This document shows, in pieces, positions 14,101 through 29,100 of a stretch of DNA of 64,000 nt. How positions within the stretch are numbered: position 1 is the stretch's first letter; each line of letters starts with the position of its first letter. The DNA is taken from positions 96,802-160,801 of the forward strand of contig BLAL01000299.1 of assembly GCA_015698045.1 (NCBI GenBank). The letters run 5' to 3'. Made by a program: the position numbers and the translations under genes. The notes beneath the pieces are model-generated. The model was not told where the DNA came from, did not search any database, and was given only the letters and a program-made list of their open reading frames with translations. Origin of the DNA: Rhizophagus clarus (taxonomy: Eukaryota; Glomeromycota; Glomeromycetes; Glomerales; Glomeraceae).

Positions 14101-17100
14101 TGATCTTGTCAGATATTTTTTCATATGAACCTTCGTCATTTTGAATTTCAATGACTTCTGTGATCTCTTCTTCAGTTACGGTTTCTTGAATTTCTTCGAC
14201 AACCGATTGTTCTGCTTTTTCTTTGATTACTTTTTTTGTTGCATGTTCGACGACAACTGTATCGGTTTTTTCCAATAATTCATTAATTTTATCATCACTT
14301 CCTAATTCAGTCTTTAGATATTTCTCTGCCTTTTCAACTTTTTCTTTTAGTTCTGGTGAAGTGTCAGTAGATGATGTTTTTCTGAGGAAGGATAAGGTTA
14401 GAGCGGTATCTAGTAATTTTTTATTGTCGGGTAATTTATTACCGAAATAAGTTTTAACGGATGATACTAATGATTCTTTTGATTCAACATCGAGTTCTTT
14501 AGAAACAGTATCTGTAAGTTCTAAAGATCCATCATCCTTTTGGCTGCCTGTTAATATTTCTTTTGCTTTTTCGGTTGTGGTAGAGGTTTTAACAGTAGAT
14601 ACGGCATCTTCCTTTTCTTTTTTGACACTTTGTTCGACAATAATCTTTTCCGATGTAGTTAATATCTCCTCTACTAATTTTTCATCTTTGAGTTCTTCGA
14701 TAAGATATTTCTTGGCTTTTTCAGTTTGTTCCTTATGTTGATCCGGAGATTGTGAGGTAATAGTTAAGTAGCGAAGTGATAGGGCTGTTTCCCATATATT
14801 TTGAGGGACTGATTTTAATTTTTGACTAACATTATATGTTTGAATTGATGAATGTATGTTGTCGGAGGAGATGTTAATTTGATCGAAAACGGTTTTGTCT
14901 AATTTAATAGAACCATCAGCCTTTTGGTTATCAACGATCTTCTTGGATGTTTCAGGAGTGGTTTTTGATTTAAGATTAATAAGTGTAGAGGATACAGTAT
15001 CGGCTGCATGTTGTGTTGTCTGAGATATGGTATCAGTAATATATCCGGTTGTGGATCTAGCTGTATCAGTGATGTATCCAGTTGTATCGCTAATATATCC
15101 GGTTGTACTTTTAGCTGTATCGCCAATATATTTACCCCAACCAGATCCCCAAGTAGACAAAGAAGCCCATGAAGATTCTTTTTTCTTATTAGAAGCTTTT
15201 TCGGCTACTATTTTCTCACAGGATTCTAAGATTTCTTTTTCTAATTTTTCGTCATTGACTTGAGTATGTAACCAAGCGAGGGCTTTTTCATTTTGATTTG
15301 TCAATTTTGGTTTATGTTTACCTAATACTTTGTTGGAGTAAGCTATTGTTATAAATGTATTCCATATTTTGGTATCAAATTTTTTGACACGTTCATCAGG
15401 AATACGAACGGAGGATGAAATATTTTCGGTTGTGATTACTCCAAGTTTTTCGGTGATTTTGTCAGATATTTTTTCATATGAACCTTCGTCATTTTGAATT
15501 TCAATGACTTCTGTGATCTCTTCTTCAGTTACGGTTTCTTGAATTTCTTCGACAACCGATTGTTCTGCTTTTTCTTTGATTACTTTTTTTGTTGCATGTT
15601 CGACGACAACTGTATCGGTTTTTTCTAATAATTCATTAATTTTATCATCACTTCCTAATTCAGTTTTTAGATATTTCTCCGCCTTTTCAACTTTTTCCTT
15701 TAGTTCTGGTGAAGTGTCAGTAGATGATGTTTTTCTGAGGAAGGATAAGGTAAGAGCGGTATCTAATAGTTTTTTATTGTCGGGTAATTTATTACCGAAA
15801 TAAGTTTTAACGGATGATACTAATGATTCTTTTGATTCAACATCAAGTTCTTTAGAAACAGTATCTGTAAGTTCTAAAGATCCATCATCCTTTTGGCTTC
15901 CTGTTAGTATTTCTTTTGCTTTTTCGGTTGTGGTAGAGGTTTTAACAGTAGATACAGCATCTTCCTTTTCTTTCTTGACACTTTGTTCGACAATAATCTT
16001 TTCCGATGTATTTAATATCTCCTCTACTAATTTTTCATCTTTGAGTTCTTTGATAAGATATTTCTTGGCTTTTTCAGTTTGTTCATTATGTTGATCCGGA
16101 GATTGTGAGGTAATAGTTAAGTAGCGGAGTGATAGGGCTGTTTCCCATATATTTTGAGGGACTGATTTTAATTTTTGACTAACATTATATGTTTGAATTG
16201 ATGAATGTATGTTGTCGGAGGAGATGTTAATTTGATCGGAAACGGTTTTGTCTAATTTAATAGAACCATCAGCCTTTTGGTTATCAACGATCTTCTTGGA
16301 TGTTTCAGGAGTGGTTTTTGATTTAAGATTAATAAGTGTAGAGGATACAGTATCGGCTGCATGTTGTGTTGTCTGAGATATGGTATCAGTAATATATCCG
16401 GTTGTGGATCTAGCTGTATCAGTGATGTATCCAGTTGTATCGCTAATATATCCGGTTGTACTTTTAGTTGTATCGCCAATATATTTACCCCAACCAGATC
16501 CCCAAGTAGACAAAGAAGCCCATGAAGATTCTTTTTTCTTATTAGAAGCTTTTTCGGCTACTATTTTCTCACAGGATTCTAAGATTTCTTTTTCTAATTT
16601 TTCGTCATTGATTTGAGTATGTAACCAAGCGAGGGCTTTTTCATTTTGATTTGTCAATTTTGGTTTATGTTTACCTAATACTTTGTTGGAGTAAGCTATT
16701 GTTATAAATGTATTCCATATTTTGGTATCAAATTTTTTGACACGTTCATCAGGAATACGAACGGAGGATGAAATATTTTCGGTTGTGATTACTCCAAGTT
16801 TTTCGGTAATTTTGTCAGATATTTTTTCATATGAACCTTCGTCATTTTGAATTTCAATGACTTCTGTGATCTCTTCTTCAGTTACGGTTTCTTGAATTTC
16901 ATCTACGACTGATTGTTCTGCTTTTTCTTTAATTACTTTTTTTGTTGCATGTTCAACGACAACTGTATCTGTTTTTTCCAATAATTCATTAATTTTATCA
17001 TCACTTCCTAATTCAGTTTTTAGATATTTCTCCGCCTTTTCAACTTTTTCTTTTAGTTCTGGTGAAGTGTCAGTAGATGATGTTTTTCTGAGGAAGGATA

Positions 17101-20100
17101 AGGTTAGAGCGGTATCTAGTAATTTTTTATTGTCGGGTAATTTATTACCGAAATAAGTTTTAACAGATGATACTAATGATTCTTTCGATTCAACATCGAG
17201 TTCCTTAGAAACAGTATCAGTAAGTTCTAAAGATCCATCATCCTTTTGGCTACCTGTTAATATTTCTTTTGCTTTTTCGGTTGTGGTAGAGGTCTTAACA
17301 GTAGATACGGCATCTTCCTTTTCTTTTTTGACACTTTGTTCAACAATAATCTTTTCCGATGTAGTTAATATCTCCTCTACTAATTTTTCATCTTTGAGTT
17401 CTTCGATAAGATATTTCTTGGCTTTTTCAGTTTGTTCCTTATGTTGATCCGGAGATTGTGAGGTAATAGTTAAGTAGCGGATTGATAGGGCTGTTTCCCA
17501 TATATTTTGAGGTACCGATTTTAATTTTTGACTAATATTATATGTTTGAATTGATGATTGTAGGTTGTCGGAGGAGATGTTAATTTGATCGGAAACGGTT
17601 TTGTCTAATTTAATAGAACCATCAGCTTTTTGGTTATCAACGATCTTCTTGGATGTTTCAGGAGTGGTTTTTGATTTAAGATTGATAAGTGTAGAGGATA
17701 CAGTATCGGCTGCATGATGTGTTGTTTGAGATACGGTATCGGTAATATATCCGGTTGTGGATCTAGCTGTATCAGTGATGTATCCAGTTGTATCGCTAAT
17801 ATATCCAGTTGTGCTTTTAGCTGTATCGTCAATATATTTACCCCAACCGGATCCCCAAGTAGACAAAGAAGACCATGAAGATTCTTTTTTCTTACTAGAA
17901 GCTTTTTCGGCTACTATTTTCTCACAGGATTCTAAGATTTCTTTTTCTAATTTTTCGTCATTGATTTGAGTATGTAACCAAGCGAGGGCTTTTTCATTTT
18001 GCTTCGTCAATTTGGGTTTATGTTTTCCTAATACTTTGTTGGAGTAAGCTATTGTTATAAATGTATTCCATACTTTGGTATCAAATTTTTTGACACGTTC
18101 ATCAGGAATACGAACGGCGGATGAAAGGGTTTCGGTTGTAATTACTCCAAGTTTTTCGGTAATTTTGTCAGATATTTTTTCATATGAACCTTCGTCATTT
18201 TGAATTTCAATGACTTCTGTGATCTCTTCTTCAGTTACGGTTTCTTGAATTTCATCTACGACTGATTGTTCTGCTTTTTCTTTAATTACTTTTTTTGTTG
18301 CATGTTCAACAACAACTGTATCGGTTTTTTCCAATAATTCATTAATTTTATCATCACTTCCTAATTCAGTCTTTAGATATTTCTCCGCCTTTTCAACTTT
18401 TTCTTTTAGTTCTGGTGAAGTGTCAGTAGATGATGTTTTTCTGAGGAAGGATAATGTTAGAGCGGTATCTAGTAATTTTTTATTGTCGGGTAATTTATTA
18501 CCGAAATAAGTTTTAACGGATGATACTAATGATTCTTTTGATTCAACATCAAGTTCTTTAGAAACAGTATCTGTAAGTTCTAAAGATCCATCATCCTTTT
18601 GGCTGCCTGTTAATATTTCTTTTGCTTTTTCGGTTGTGGTAGAGGTTTTAACAGTAGATACGGCATCTTCCTTTTCTTTCTTGACACTTTGTTCGACAAT
18701 AATCTTTTCCGATGTATTTAATATCTCCTCTACTAATTTTTCATCTTTGAGTTCTTCGATAAGATATTTCTTGGCTTTTTCAGTTTGTTCCTTATGTTGA
18801 TCCGGAGATTGTGAGGTAATAGTTAAGTAGCGGAGTGATAGGGCTGTTTCCCATATATTTTGAGGGACTGATTTTAATTTTTGACTCACATTATATGTTT
18901 GAATTGATGAATGTATGTTGTCAGGGGCGATGTTAATTTGATCGGAAACGGTTTTGTCTAATTTAATAGAACCATCAGCCTTTTGGTTATCAACGATCTT
19001 CTTGGATGTTTCAGGAGTGGTTTTTGATTTAAGATTGATAAGTGTAGAGGATACAGTATCGGCAGCATGTTGTGTTGTTTGAGATATGGTATCAGTAATA
19101 TATCCGGTTGTGGATCTAGCTGTATCAGTGATATATCCAGTTGTATCGCTAATATATCCGGTTGTGCTTTTAGCTGTATCGCCAATATATTTACCCCAAC
19201 CGGATCCCCAAGTAGACAAAGAAGACCATGAAGATTCTTTTTTCTTACTAGAAGCTTTTTCGGCTACTATTTTCTCACAGGATTCTAAGATTTCTTTTTC
19301 TAATTTTTCGTCATTGATTTGAGTATGTAACCAAGAGAGGGCTTTTTCATTTTGCTTTGTCAATTTGGGTTTATGTTTTCCTAATACTTTGTTGGAGTAA
19401 GCTATTGTTATAAATGTATTCCATACTTTGGTATCAAATTTTTTGACACGTTCATCAGGAATACGAACGGAAGATGAAAGGTTTTCGGTTGTAATTACTC
19501 CAAGTTTTTCGGTAATTTTGTCAGATATTTTTTCATATGAACCTTCGTTATTTTGAATTTCAATGACTTCTGTAATCTCTTCTTCAGTTATGGTTTCTTG
19601 AATTTCTTCGACAACCGATTGTTCTGCTTTTTCTTTGATTACTTTTTTTGTTGCATGTTCGACGACAACTGTATCGGTTTTTTCTAATAATTCATTAATT
19701 TTATCATCACTTCCTAATTCAGTCTTTAGATATTTCTCCGCCTTTTCAACTTTTTCTTTTAGTTCTGGTGAAGTGTCAGTAGATGATGTTTTTCTGAGGA
19801 AGGATAAGGTTAGAGCGGTATCTAATAGTTTTTTATTGTCGGGCAATTTATTACCGAAATAAGTTTTAACGGATGATACTAATGATTCTTTTGATTCAAC
19901 ATCAAGTTCTTTAGAAACAGTATCTGTAAGTTCTAAAGATCCATCATCCTTTTGGCTTCCTGTTAATATTTCTTTTGCTTTTTCGGTTGTGGTAGAGGTC
20001 TTAACAGTAGATACAGCATCTTCCTTTTCTTTCTTGACACTTTGTTCGACAATAATCTTTTCCGATGTAGTCAATATCTCCTCTACTAATTTTTCATCTT

Positions 20101-23100
20101 TGAGTTCTTCGATAAGATATTTCTTAGCTTTTTCAGTTTGTTCCTTATGTTGATCCGGAGATTGTGAGGTAATAGTTAAGTAGCGGATTGATAGGGCTGT
20201 TTCCCATATATTTTGAGGTACCGATTTTAATTTTTGACTAACATTATATGTTTGAATTGATGATAGTAGGTTGTCAGAGGAGATGTTAATTTGATCGGAA
20301 ACGGTTTTGTCTAATTTAATAGAACCATCAGCCTTTTGGTTATCAACGATCTTCTTGGATGTTTCAGGAGTGGTTTTTGATTTAAGATTGATAAGTGTAG
20401 AGGATACAGTATCGGCTGCATGTTGTGTTGTTTGAGATATGGTATCAGTAATATATCCGGTTGTGGATCTAGCTGTATCAGTGATATATCCAGTTGTATC
20501 GCTAATATATCCGGTTGTGCTTTTAGCTGTATCGCCAATATATTTACCCCAACCGGATCCCCAAGTAGACAAAGAAGACCATGAAGATTCTTTTTTCTTA
20601 CTAGAAGCTTTTTCGGCTACAATCTTCTCACAGGATTCTAAGATTTCTTTTTCTAATTTTTCGTCATTGATTTGAGTATGTAACCAAGAGAGGGCTTTTT
20701 CATTTTGCTTTGTCAATTTGGGTTTATGTTTTCCTAATACTTTGTTGGAGTAAGCTATTGTTATAAATGTATTCCATACTTTGGTATCAAATTTTTTGAC
20801 ACGTTCATCAGGAATACGAACGGAAGATGAAAGGTTTTCGGTTGTAATTACTCCAAGTTTTTCGGTAATTTTGTCAGATATTTTTTCATATGAACCTTCG
20901 TCATTTTGAATTTCAATGACTTCTGTAATCTCTTCTTCAGTTACGGTTTCTTGAATTTCTTCGACAACCGATTGTTCTGCTTTTTCTTTGATTACTTTTT
21001 TTGTTGCATGTTCGACGACAACTGTATCGGTTTTTTCTAATAATTCATTAATTTTATCATCACTTCCTAATTCAGTCTTTAGATATTTCTCCGCCTTTTC
21101 AACTTTTTCTTTTAGTTCTGGTGAAGTGTCAGTAGATGATGTCTTTCTGAGGAAGGATAATGTTAGAGCGGTATCCAATAATTTTTTGTCGGGTACTCTA
21201 ACGAAATAGGATTTAACAGATGATATCAATGAATCATTAGACTCAACATCGAGCTCCTTAGTAACAGTATCTGAAAGTTCTAGAGATCCGTCATTTTTTT
21301 GGGTTGATACTATTTCTATTGCTTTTTCGGTTGTGGTAGAGTTTTCGACGGTAGAAATGGCATCTTCCTTTTCTTTTTTGACACTTTGTTTGATAATAAT
21401 CTTTTCCGACGTAGTTAATAACTCTTCTACTAATTTTTCATCTTTGAGTTCTTCGATAAGATATTTCTTTGCTTTTTCAGTTTGTTCCTTATGTTGATCC
21501 GGAGATTTAGAGGTAATAGTTAAGTAGCGGAGTGACAGGGCTGTTTCCCATGCTTGTTTTGGGATCGATTTTAATTTTTGACTAACTTCATATGTTTGAA
21601 TTGTTGATTGTATGTTGTCGGAAGAGACATTAATGTGATCGGATACGGTTTTATCTAGTTTGAAAGAACCATCTTCGTTTTGTGTCGAAATGATCTTTTG
21701 AGCGGTTTCAGGAGTAGTCTTTGATTGAAGGTTAATAATGCCGTGATATATTGTATCAGCACTTTCTGATACATCTGATACTATATCTCTAGCATAATCG
21801 GTTGTGGATGAGACTGCGCTTGAAATATACGAACCAAGTCTGCCAAATCCCCAACCTCCTGTCTTTTGTTCTCTCTTCTGTTCTCTCTTCTGTTCAGTAT
21901 CTGCTTTAACTCTTTTTTCAGAGACTGTTTTAATAACATATTTTTCACACGATTCTAATATTTCTTTTTCTAATTTTTCATCATTGATTTGAGTATGTAA
22001 CCAAGCGAGGGCTTTTTCATTTTGAGTTGTCACTTTTGATGATTGTTTTCCTAACACTTTGTTGCAGTAAGCAATTGTTATGAATGTATTCCATACTTTG
22101 GTATCAAGTTTTTTGACACGTTCATCGGTAATATGGACAGATGATGAAATGTCTTCGGTGGTAATTTCTCCAAGTTTTTCAGTAATTTTGTCGGATATTT
22201 TTTCGTATGAACCTTCATTATTTTGAGTTTCAATGGCTTCTGTGACCTCTTTTTCAGTTATAGTTTCCTGAATTTTTTCGACAACCACTTGATCTGCTTT
22301 CTCTTTAGCTACTTTTTTGGTTACTTGTTCAACAACGACTGTATCGGTCGTTTCTAATAATTCTTTAGTTTCTTCTTCGCTTCCTAATTGAGTTTTTAGA
22401 TAATTTTCCGCCTTTTCAACTTTTTCTTTTAACTCTGGTGAAGTATCAGTTGATGATGTCTTTCTAAGGAAAGATAAAGTTACAGCAGTATCTAGTAATT
22501 GCTTGTTCTTTAGTATATCCAATTTTTTAGTGTCCACTTTTTTAGTGACAAAATAAGGTTTAATGTAAGATAACAATGAATCAGTTGACTTGACGTTAAG
22601 TTCTTTAGAAACGGTATCAGTAAGTTGTAGAGAACCATCATCATTTTGACGTGATGCTATTTCTTTTGCTTTTTCTGTTGTAGTGGATTCCTTAATAGTG
22701 GCAACAGTGTCTTTCTTTTCCTTTTCGACGGTTTTTTCTACAATAATCTTTTCTGACGTAGCTAATACCTCTTCTACTAATTCCTCATCTTTAAGTTCTT
22801 CAATAAGATATTTTTTGGCTTTTTCAGTTTGTTCTTTATGTTGATCTTGATCTCGAGAAGCGATGGTTAAGTAACGGAGCGATATGGCCGTTTCCCATAC
22901 AGTTTTGGAGACCGATTTTAATTTGTCACTAACGCCATAAGTCTGAATTGATGTTTGTAGGTTATCAGAAGAGATATTAATTTTATCGGAAATGGTCTTG
23001 TCTAATTTGAAAGAACCGTTTACGTTTTGAGTTGTAGCGATCTTTTTAACTATTTCGGGACTGGTCTTTGATTTAAGAGTGATCAATGCTGCAGTTTTCT

Positions 23101-26100
23101 CGGTCTTCTTTTCTTGCTTAGCTTGTTTACGAACATTATTTGTGGAAGTTTCAAGAACAAATGTTTGTGATGATTGCAAAATTTCTTTTTCTAAATCCTC
23201 ATCTTTAATTGCTTCTTTGATATATTTTTTAGCCTTTTCAATCTTATCTTTCCATTGGCTATCTTGAGCAGACGATGTAGTTTGTAGGTAAGCTAAAGTA
23301 ATAACAGTATAATATAATTTTTTATCATCAATCTTTTTCAATTTTTCACTTGACACATAATTTTTCATTGTTGTGACAAGAGTTTCTGAAGAGACACCAA
23401 GATCCTTGCAAATTTCGTCGCTCAATTCAAAAGATCCATCTACTTGTTGAGTTGAAACTACAGCCTTGATTGTTTTTTCAGTAGTCTTAGATTGGACGAC
23501 TGCTAAAGCTTTTTGTTTTTCGACTTCAGTTTGTTTATGTACAACTTTATCAACTACAATTTTATTTGTCACTTTCAATATCTCCTCTTCAGCTTTTTCA
23601 TCGCCAAGTTGAGTTTTGAGATAGTTTCTTGCTTTTTCATATTTATCTTTCCACGCTCCTCCAAGCTCATCGGAGTTAATTTTTAAATAATTTAAATTTA
23701 TCGCAGTATTCCAAACTGAAAGCGGTGCCTTTTTTAATTTTTCGTTTTTAGTTAAAGTATTAACAGTTACCTTCAAATTTTCGTTGTTAATATTTAAATC
23801 TTTGCGAGTAGCATCACTTAAATCAATCGATCCATCACTCTTTTGATTAGAGACAATGGATTGAACTTTATCAGTAGAACCAATCTTTCGAATTTCAGAA
23901 AGTGCTACACGTTTTTCAGCTTTCTTCTTCTTTTCGATGACTTTCTTTGTTGACTTATCAACAATTAATTTCGTGCAAGTTCTTATAATTTCTTCTTCAA
24001 TAGCTTCATCATTAATTTGTTTTTTAAGATATTCTCTAGCTTTTTTGTATTGTTCAGACCATGTTGACTCATTAGTAGATGCGTGGACTTTCAAGTAAGA
24101 AATAGTAATTGCAGTTGTAATGGCATTACTATACTTATCGTTTTTAACATAATTCTTTAAAGTTTCATTCGTGGTATAAGTCAACACAGAATTGGTAAGG
24201 GTTTCTTTGGAAGAAATGTCAATTTGTTTTTTGATGACATCATTAAGCTCGAATGATCCGTCTGTTCGTTGTGCTGATTTTACGACTTCTATGGTTTTGA
24301 CATCAGTCTTTGACTGAATAGCAGACAATGCAGCTCGCTTCTCTTCTTTCTTTTTTTCTTTTATAACCTTATTATTGACTTTTTCCACAACTACTGTTTT
24401 AGTTGTTTTTAAGATCTCTTCTTCCAATTCAGCATCATTAACTTTTTCTTTGAGATACTTTCTGGCACGGTCATATTGTTCTCTCCAAGTTGATTCGTGA
24501 GATGATGCATTATTTTGTAGATAAACAACTAAACAAAAAGAAAAAAAGAATAAATGAAATGTGTGAATGAGAGTATTTAAACCAAATAAATGTAATAAAA
24601 ATTATAGAAGTTTCCTTACGTGTAATTGCGGTTGTCCAAATTGAACTATCTTTGATCGTCTTGACACGTTCATTCGTTGTAACGGCATGACAAGTATTTA
24701 ACAAAGTATCTGATGATGTGACATCTAATCGTTTGCTTATTTGTTTATTCAATTCGAATGAACCATCTGGTTTTTGTTCCGAGACAATTTCCTTTGTAGT
24801 TTCTACAGTATTTTCTGATTGAGCAGCAGTTAAGGCTATTCGTTTTTCCTTTAATTGTTTCTTTCGAGTTACTACCGTAGCGTTCTTATGTACAATATAT
24901 TTCTTACAAACGTTTAAGAGTTCTTCTTCCAATTTTTTGTCTTTTGTTTCTTTACGAATATACTCTATAGCTTTATCATATTTATCACGCCATTTTTGCT
25001 CTTGAGAAGAAGCAGCATTTTGCAAATAGCAAATTGTTAGGGCTGATTCAACTAATTTAGTATCTTTGGAGTTGATGACTTTCTTGAGTTTTTCGCTAAC
25101 CCCAAATGTTTCAATTGATGAAACAGCAGATTCAGAAGAAGTAATATCAAGTTGTTTCTTAAGGTCCGTACTCAATTCAAATGAACCATCTGGTTTCTGT
25201 TTTGATACAACCTCAATTACAGTTAAAGGTGAAGTCTTCTTGTTGAGATAAGCCAAAGTTTCTCTCTTTTCCTTTTTAGCTTGCTTATGAATAACGTTTG
25301 TAGTAGATTTTTGAATTACTAATTCTTTACATACTTTCAATATTTCTGCTTCTAATTTTTCATCCTTGACTTTGTCTTTTATGAATTTTCTAGCCCTTTC
25401 ATGATGAGGTTTCCAAGTTGATTCGTGAGCAGTACAATAGTTTTCAAGATAAGTTAATGAAATTGCCGTCTTCCAGACTTCCTCATCCGTTACTTTTTTC
25501 AAACTTTCAGTGGTAGTATAATTTTCAACAGTCTTAAGGACAGAATCAGATGGGATACCACAATTTTTAGTAATTTCTTCACTGATTTCAATGGAACCTT
25601 CGGGTTTTTGTTTTGAACATATGGCCTTTGTTGTTTCGACTGTAGTTTTTGACTGAAGACGTAATAAAGCTACGCGTCTCTTTTTGACTATAACCTTTTG
25701 TGTAGCTTTTTCAGCACATAGCTTGTAAGAAGCTTCCCATAATTCTTTTTCTAATTTTTCATTTTTGATTTGACTTTTGATATATTTTCTTGCGGTATCA
25801 TATTGAACTCTCCAATGTTTTTCATGATGAGGAGCTGCAAGTTCAAGGTAATGAAGCTGAATTGCAGTATGCCAAACTGAGGGATTGGCTTTAATAGTTT
25901 GTTTAAGTTCTTCGGTTTCAGCATACGACTCACAAGTAGAAGCAAAATTATCAGAAGAAATATTAAGTTTCTTTGAAATTGTTGGATTCCATTCAAAATG
26001 ATCCGATTTATATGAAGACAAAATAGATTGAGTCTTTTCAAGGGTAGTTGAAGATTGGATTGTAGCAAAAGCAGAACGTTGTTGTTTACGAATAACCTTC

Positions 26101-29100
26101 TTTGTTGCTCTTTCTACTACTATTTTTTTGCTTGTGGTCAAAATTTCTTCTGCTTTTTCTGCACCTACTTCTTTAATAAGATATTTTCTTGCTTTTTCGT
26201 TTTGTACCTTCCAATGAGATTCATGTTGATTAGCAAAGGTTTCTAAATAAGTGATCGTCAAAACGGTTGAAAGGACATCAGGTTTTAAGTTTCTAATGGT
26301 CTCATTGGTAGTACTAGTACGAATTGTTTCAGTTAAAGTTTCTTCTGAAAGTTCGAGTTTCTTTGAAACTACATCACTCAATTTATAGCATCCTTCTCCT
26401 TGTTGATAAGAAATGATTGATTTAGTCTTTTCGACTGTGGTAGATGTTTGAACGTCAACAATAGCTTTACGTTGGTTTTCGCTAATGACATGTTTTTCAG
26501 TTTCTTTAATTTTGACTTCACGTTGTCCTTCATCAACAGCCTTTCCTTTTCCTGGTACTGTTGTACCTTCAGCGACAGATGGAGCGGCTGGAACAGCTTT
26601 ATTCGCATAATAATAAATGCAAATTAATCTTCAAGTCAAGAAGATAAATACGAAAATTATTATAAATTAAATATTTACGAACCTGGGAATTCTTTAGAGT
26701 CTCTTTCAATCGTTTCATCATCTACATTATAAGTAATAATGACATATGATCTTGCACTTTGAAGTAATTCGCGCTCAACTTCTTCGTCTTTAATTTGTTG
26801 TTTTAACCATTTACATGAATTTTCATAAGATGATGACCATTCAGAATGATATTGTGAGTTTACTAAACGAAGATAATAAATTGATATAGCTGTAGTTATA
26901 GTTTCTGTGTCAAGTTTTGAAGTAAGCTTAGAATCAAAGTGCTTCTGAATAGAAGTTTTAAAGGATTCGGTATTCTGAAACGATAATTGCCTAGCGGAAT
27001 CATCGTTCAAGGTGAATTTCCCTTCTTTGGTGTGATGAGTAATGTATTTCTTGACTGTTTCAGCAGTGATGGTTGGTTTTACCATAAGTGATGGTTTCCT
27101 TGCAACTTTGGCTAAAAACAATAAAATGAATTGTTATAACACTTATTCTTGCGAAATAACTTTAAATATATATATATAAATAATTAAATACAAACCAGCA
27201 GTTATCGCTTCATCATCTTGAGCCTTTTGAATTATTTCATTCTTTTTACTCAAGGTTGTAGCAAATTTCTTATCATCTTCAACTGCTGCTTGATCAACTT
27301 GATATCGTTTGTATATAAATTCTCTAGCACATTCTAAAACTTCGTTTTCCAATTTCGAATCATTACATTGATCTCTTAAATATTCGGAAGTTTTTTCAAA
27401 AGTTTTAATCCACTCGTTGCGATAATCTAATGATACATAACGTAGGTACCAAATTATACAAGCACTAGCCCATAAATGTTCAACTTTTTTAACGTTTTCA
27501 CTCTTAAAGTAAATTTGAAGTTCTTTTTTAAGGTCTTCAATGTTTTCGAATCCAAGTAATTCAGCAGTCTTTTCATTAAGAGGAATACAACCATCTTGAT
27601 TTTGATAAGCATGAATACGACGAATAATACGAATGGTAACCAATTTACGTGTAATGATGACTCGTTTTTTGACTAATAAAAATTTTTGAAATTATTCGAA
27701 TCATATTAATATAAAACAATAGAAATTAAAACTAAGATTAATGAAGGAATAGAAATTTTACCTGAAATCAAAACAGTTTTTTGTTCTTCTTCAAATTCTT
27801 TAATATTGAATCTTTCAATAATATATTTTTCGCAAATTTCATATAATTTATCTTCGAGTTCAATATTATCAATTTCTGAACTTAACCATTCTTCACTATT
27901 TGCCGAAACTTTTTTCCACTCTTCACGATATTTCCAGCATAAAACTTTCAAATATGTGATTATTAATGCAGTACTAAGAGCAGATTCGCTTAAATTTTGC
28001 AATTCAGGGGTAAGTAGTTTTAAGAAGTCACTCTTTAATTCATCTTGAGTTTTAAAATTAAAGAAATGAGATACATCGTCGGAAAACTCAAAGTAACCTC
28101 TAGTATTTCTCCAACTAAGAATAATATAAATATGTTCAATAGTGAGAGTTTCTTTTTTAAAGACGAAACTTTCTTTCCAGTTATATGTAGTAGAAACGAA
28201 TTGGACTTCCATATCTAATTCCCCACTAGATTTCTTTCCAACAACAAGAGGGAAGAATTCTCTTACAGGTTCACTAGTATCATAGGAACCATCTTCAGAT
28301 TTCTTAACAATTTTGGCGGTCTCAAAAACATAGGTGCCAAGAGGTCTATCAGCTACGAATAAATTTTCATCCATAATCTCGAAGGTAATTCTTTCTCCAG
28401 TACCATGAATTGAAACATAATGTACTTCTTCCCATTTTGGTTCAGTTGTTTCAGAAATAGTACGAGATCGAACTATTTCTTGACCAGAACCATCAAGAAG
28501 TTTAATATAAGGATCTGGTTTTGAAGAAGTAAACCATGAATTTGACTTTGGAAGATTTCGGGCACCCTTGATTTTAATTTTGAGAAGCCCAATGACTTGA
28601 TCTGTTACAATGGCTTCATTTTCATTCTTTATTTCATCTTCTTCGATTCTCCTCTTTATATCTGAAGGAATATCATTTGGGTTAATAGCCAAAGTAGATT
28701 CGAAAGATTCATCTTCTTTCAATGTCTCATCATCAACGTCGAATCTTTTTTTGACAAAACTTTTTGCAGCTTCAAGAAGTTCTTCTTCAGTTTGTTTATC
28801 TTTTACCTGTTCAGTAATCCACTTTGATGTAGTTTGATATTTATCAACCCATTCCCCTCTGAAATCGACCAACACGTATCTTGTAAACCAAATCATTATA
28901 GCCGAACTATATAAGTTGACATCAAGTTTTGAAACTTTTGAATAAGATGAGAAATGAGTCTCCAAACTCTTCTTTGCTTCTTCAGCTGAACTGAATCCAA
29001 GAGTTTCGGCCAAGTGATTGTCAAGTTCATAACATCCTGATTCTTTTTGATAGCTCAAGAAACGACGTACAAGACGGATGGTGACGGTACGGCGAGTAAT

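Noticed and set aside
11514..21209. Recurring 75-78-codon frames on the plus strand and minus-strand alternative frame across the array
   Set aside because: They repeat at exactly the same 1,353-bp spacing and are shadows of the conserved coding units of exon 14. Their composition is that of antisense or shifted codons.
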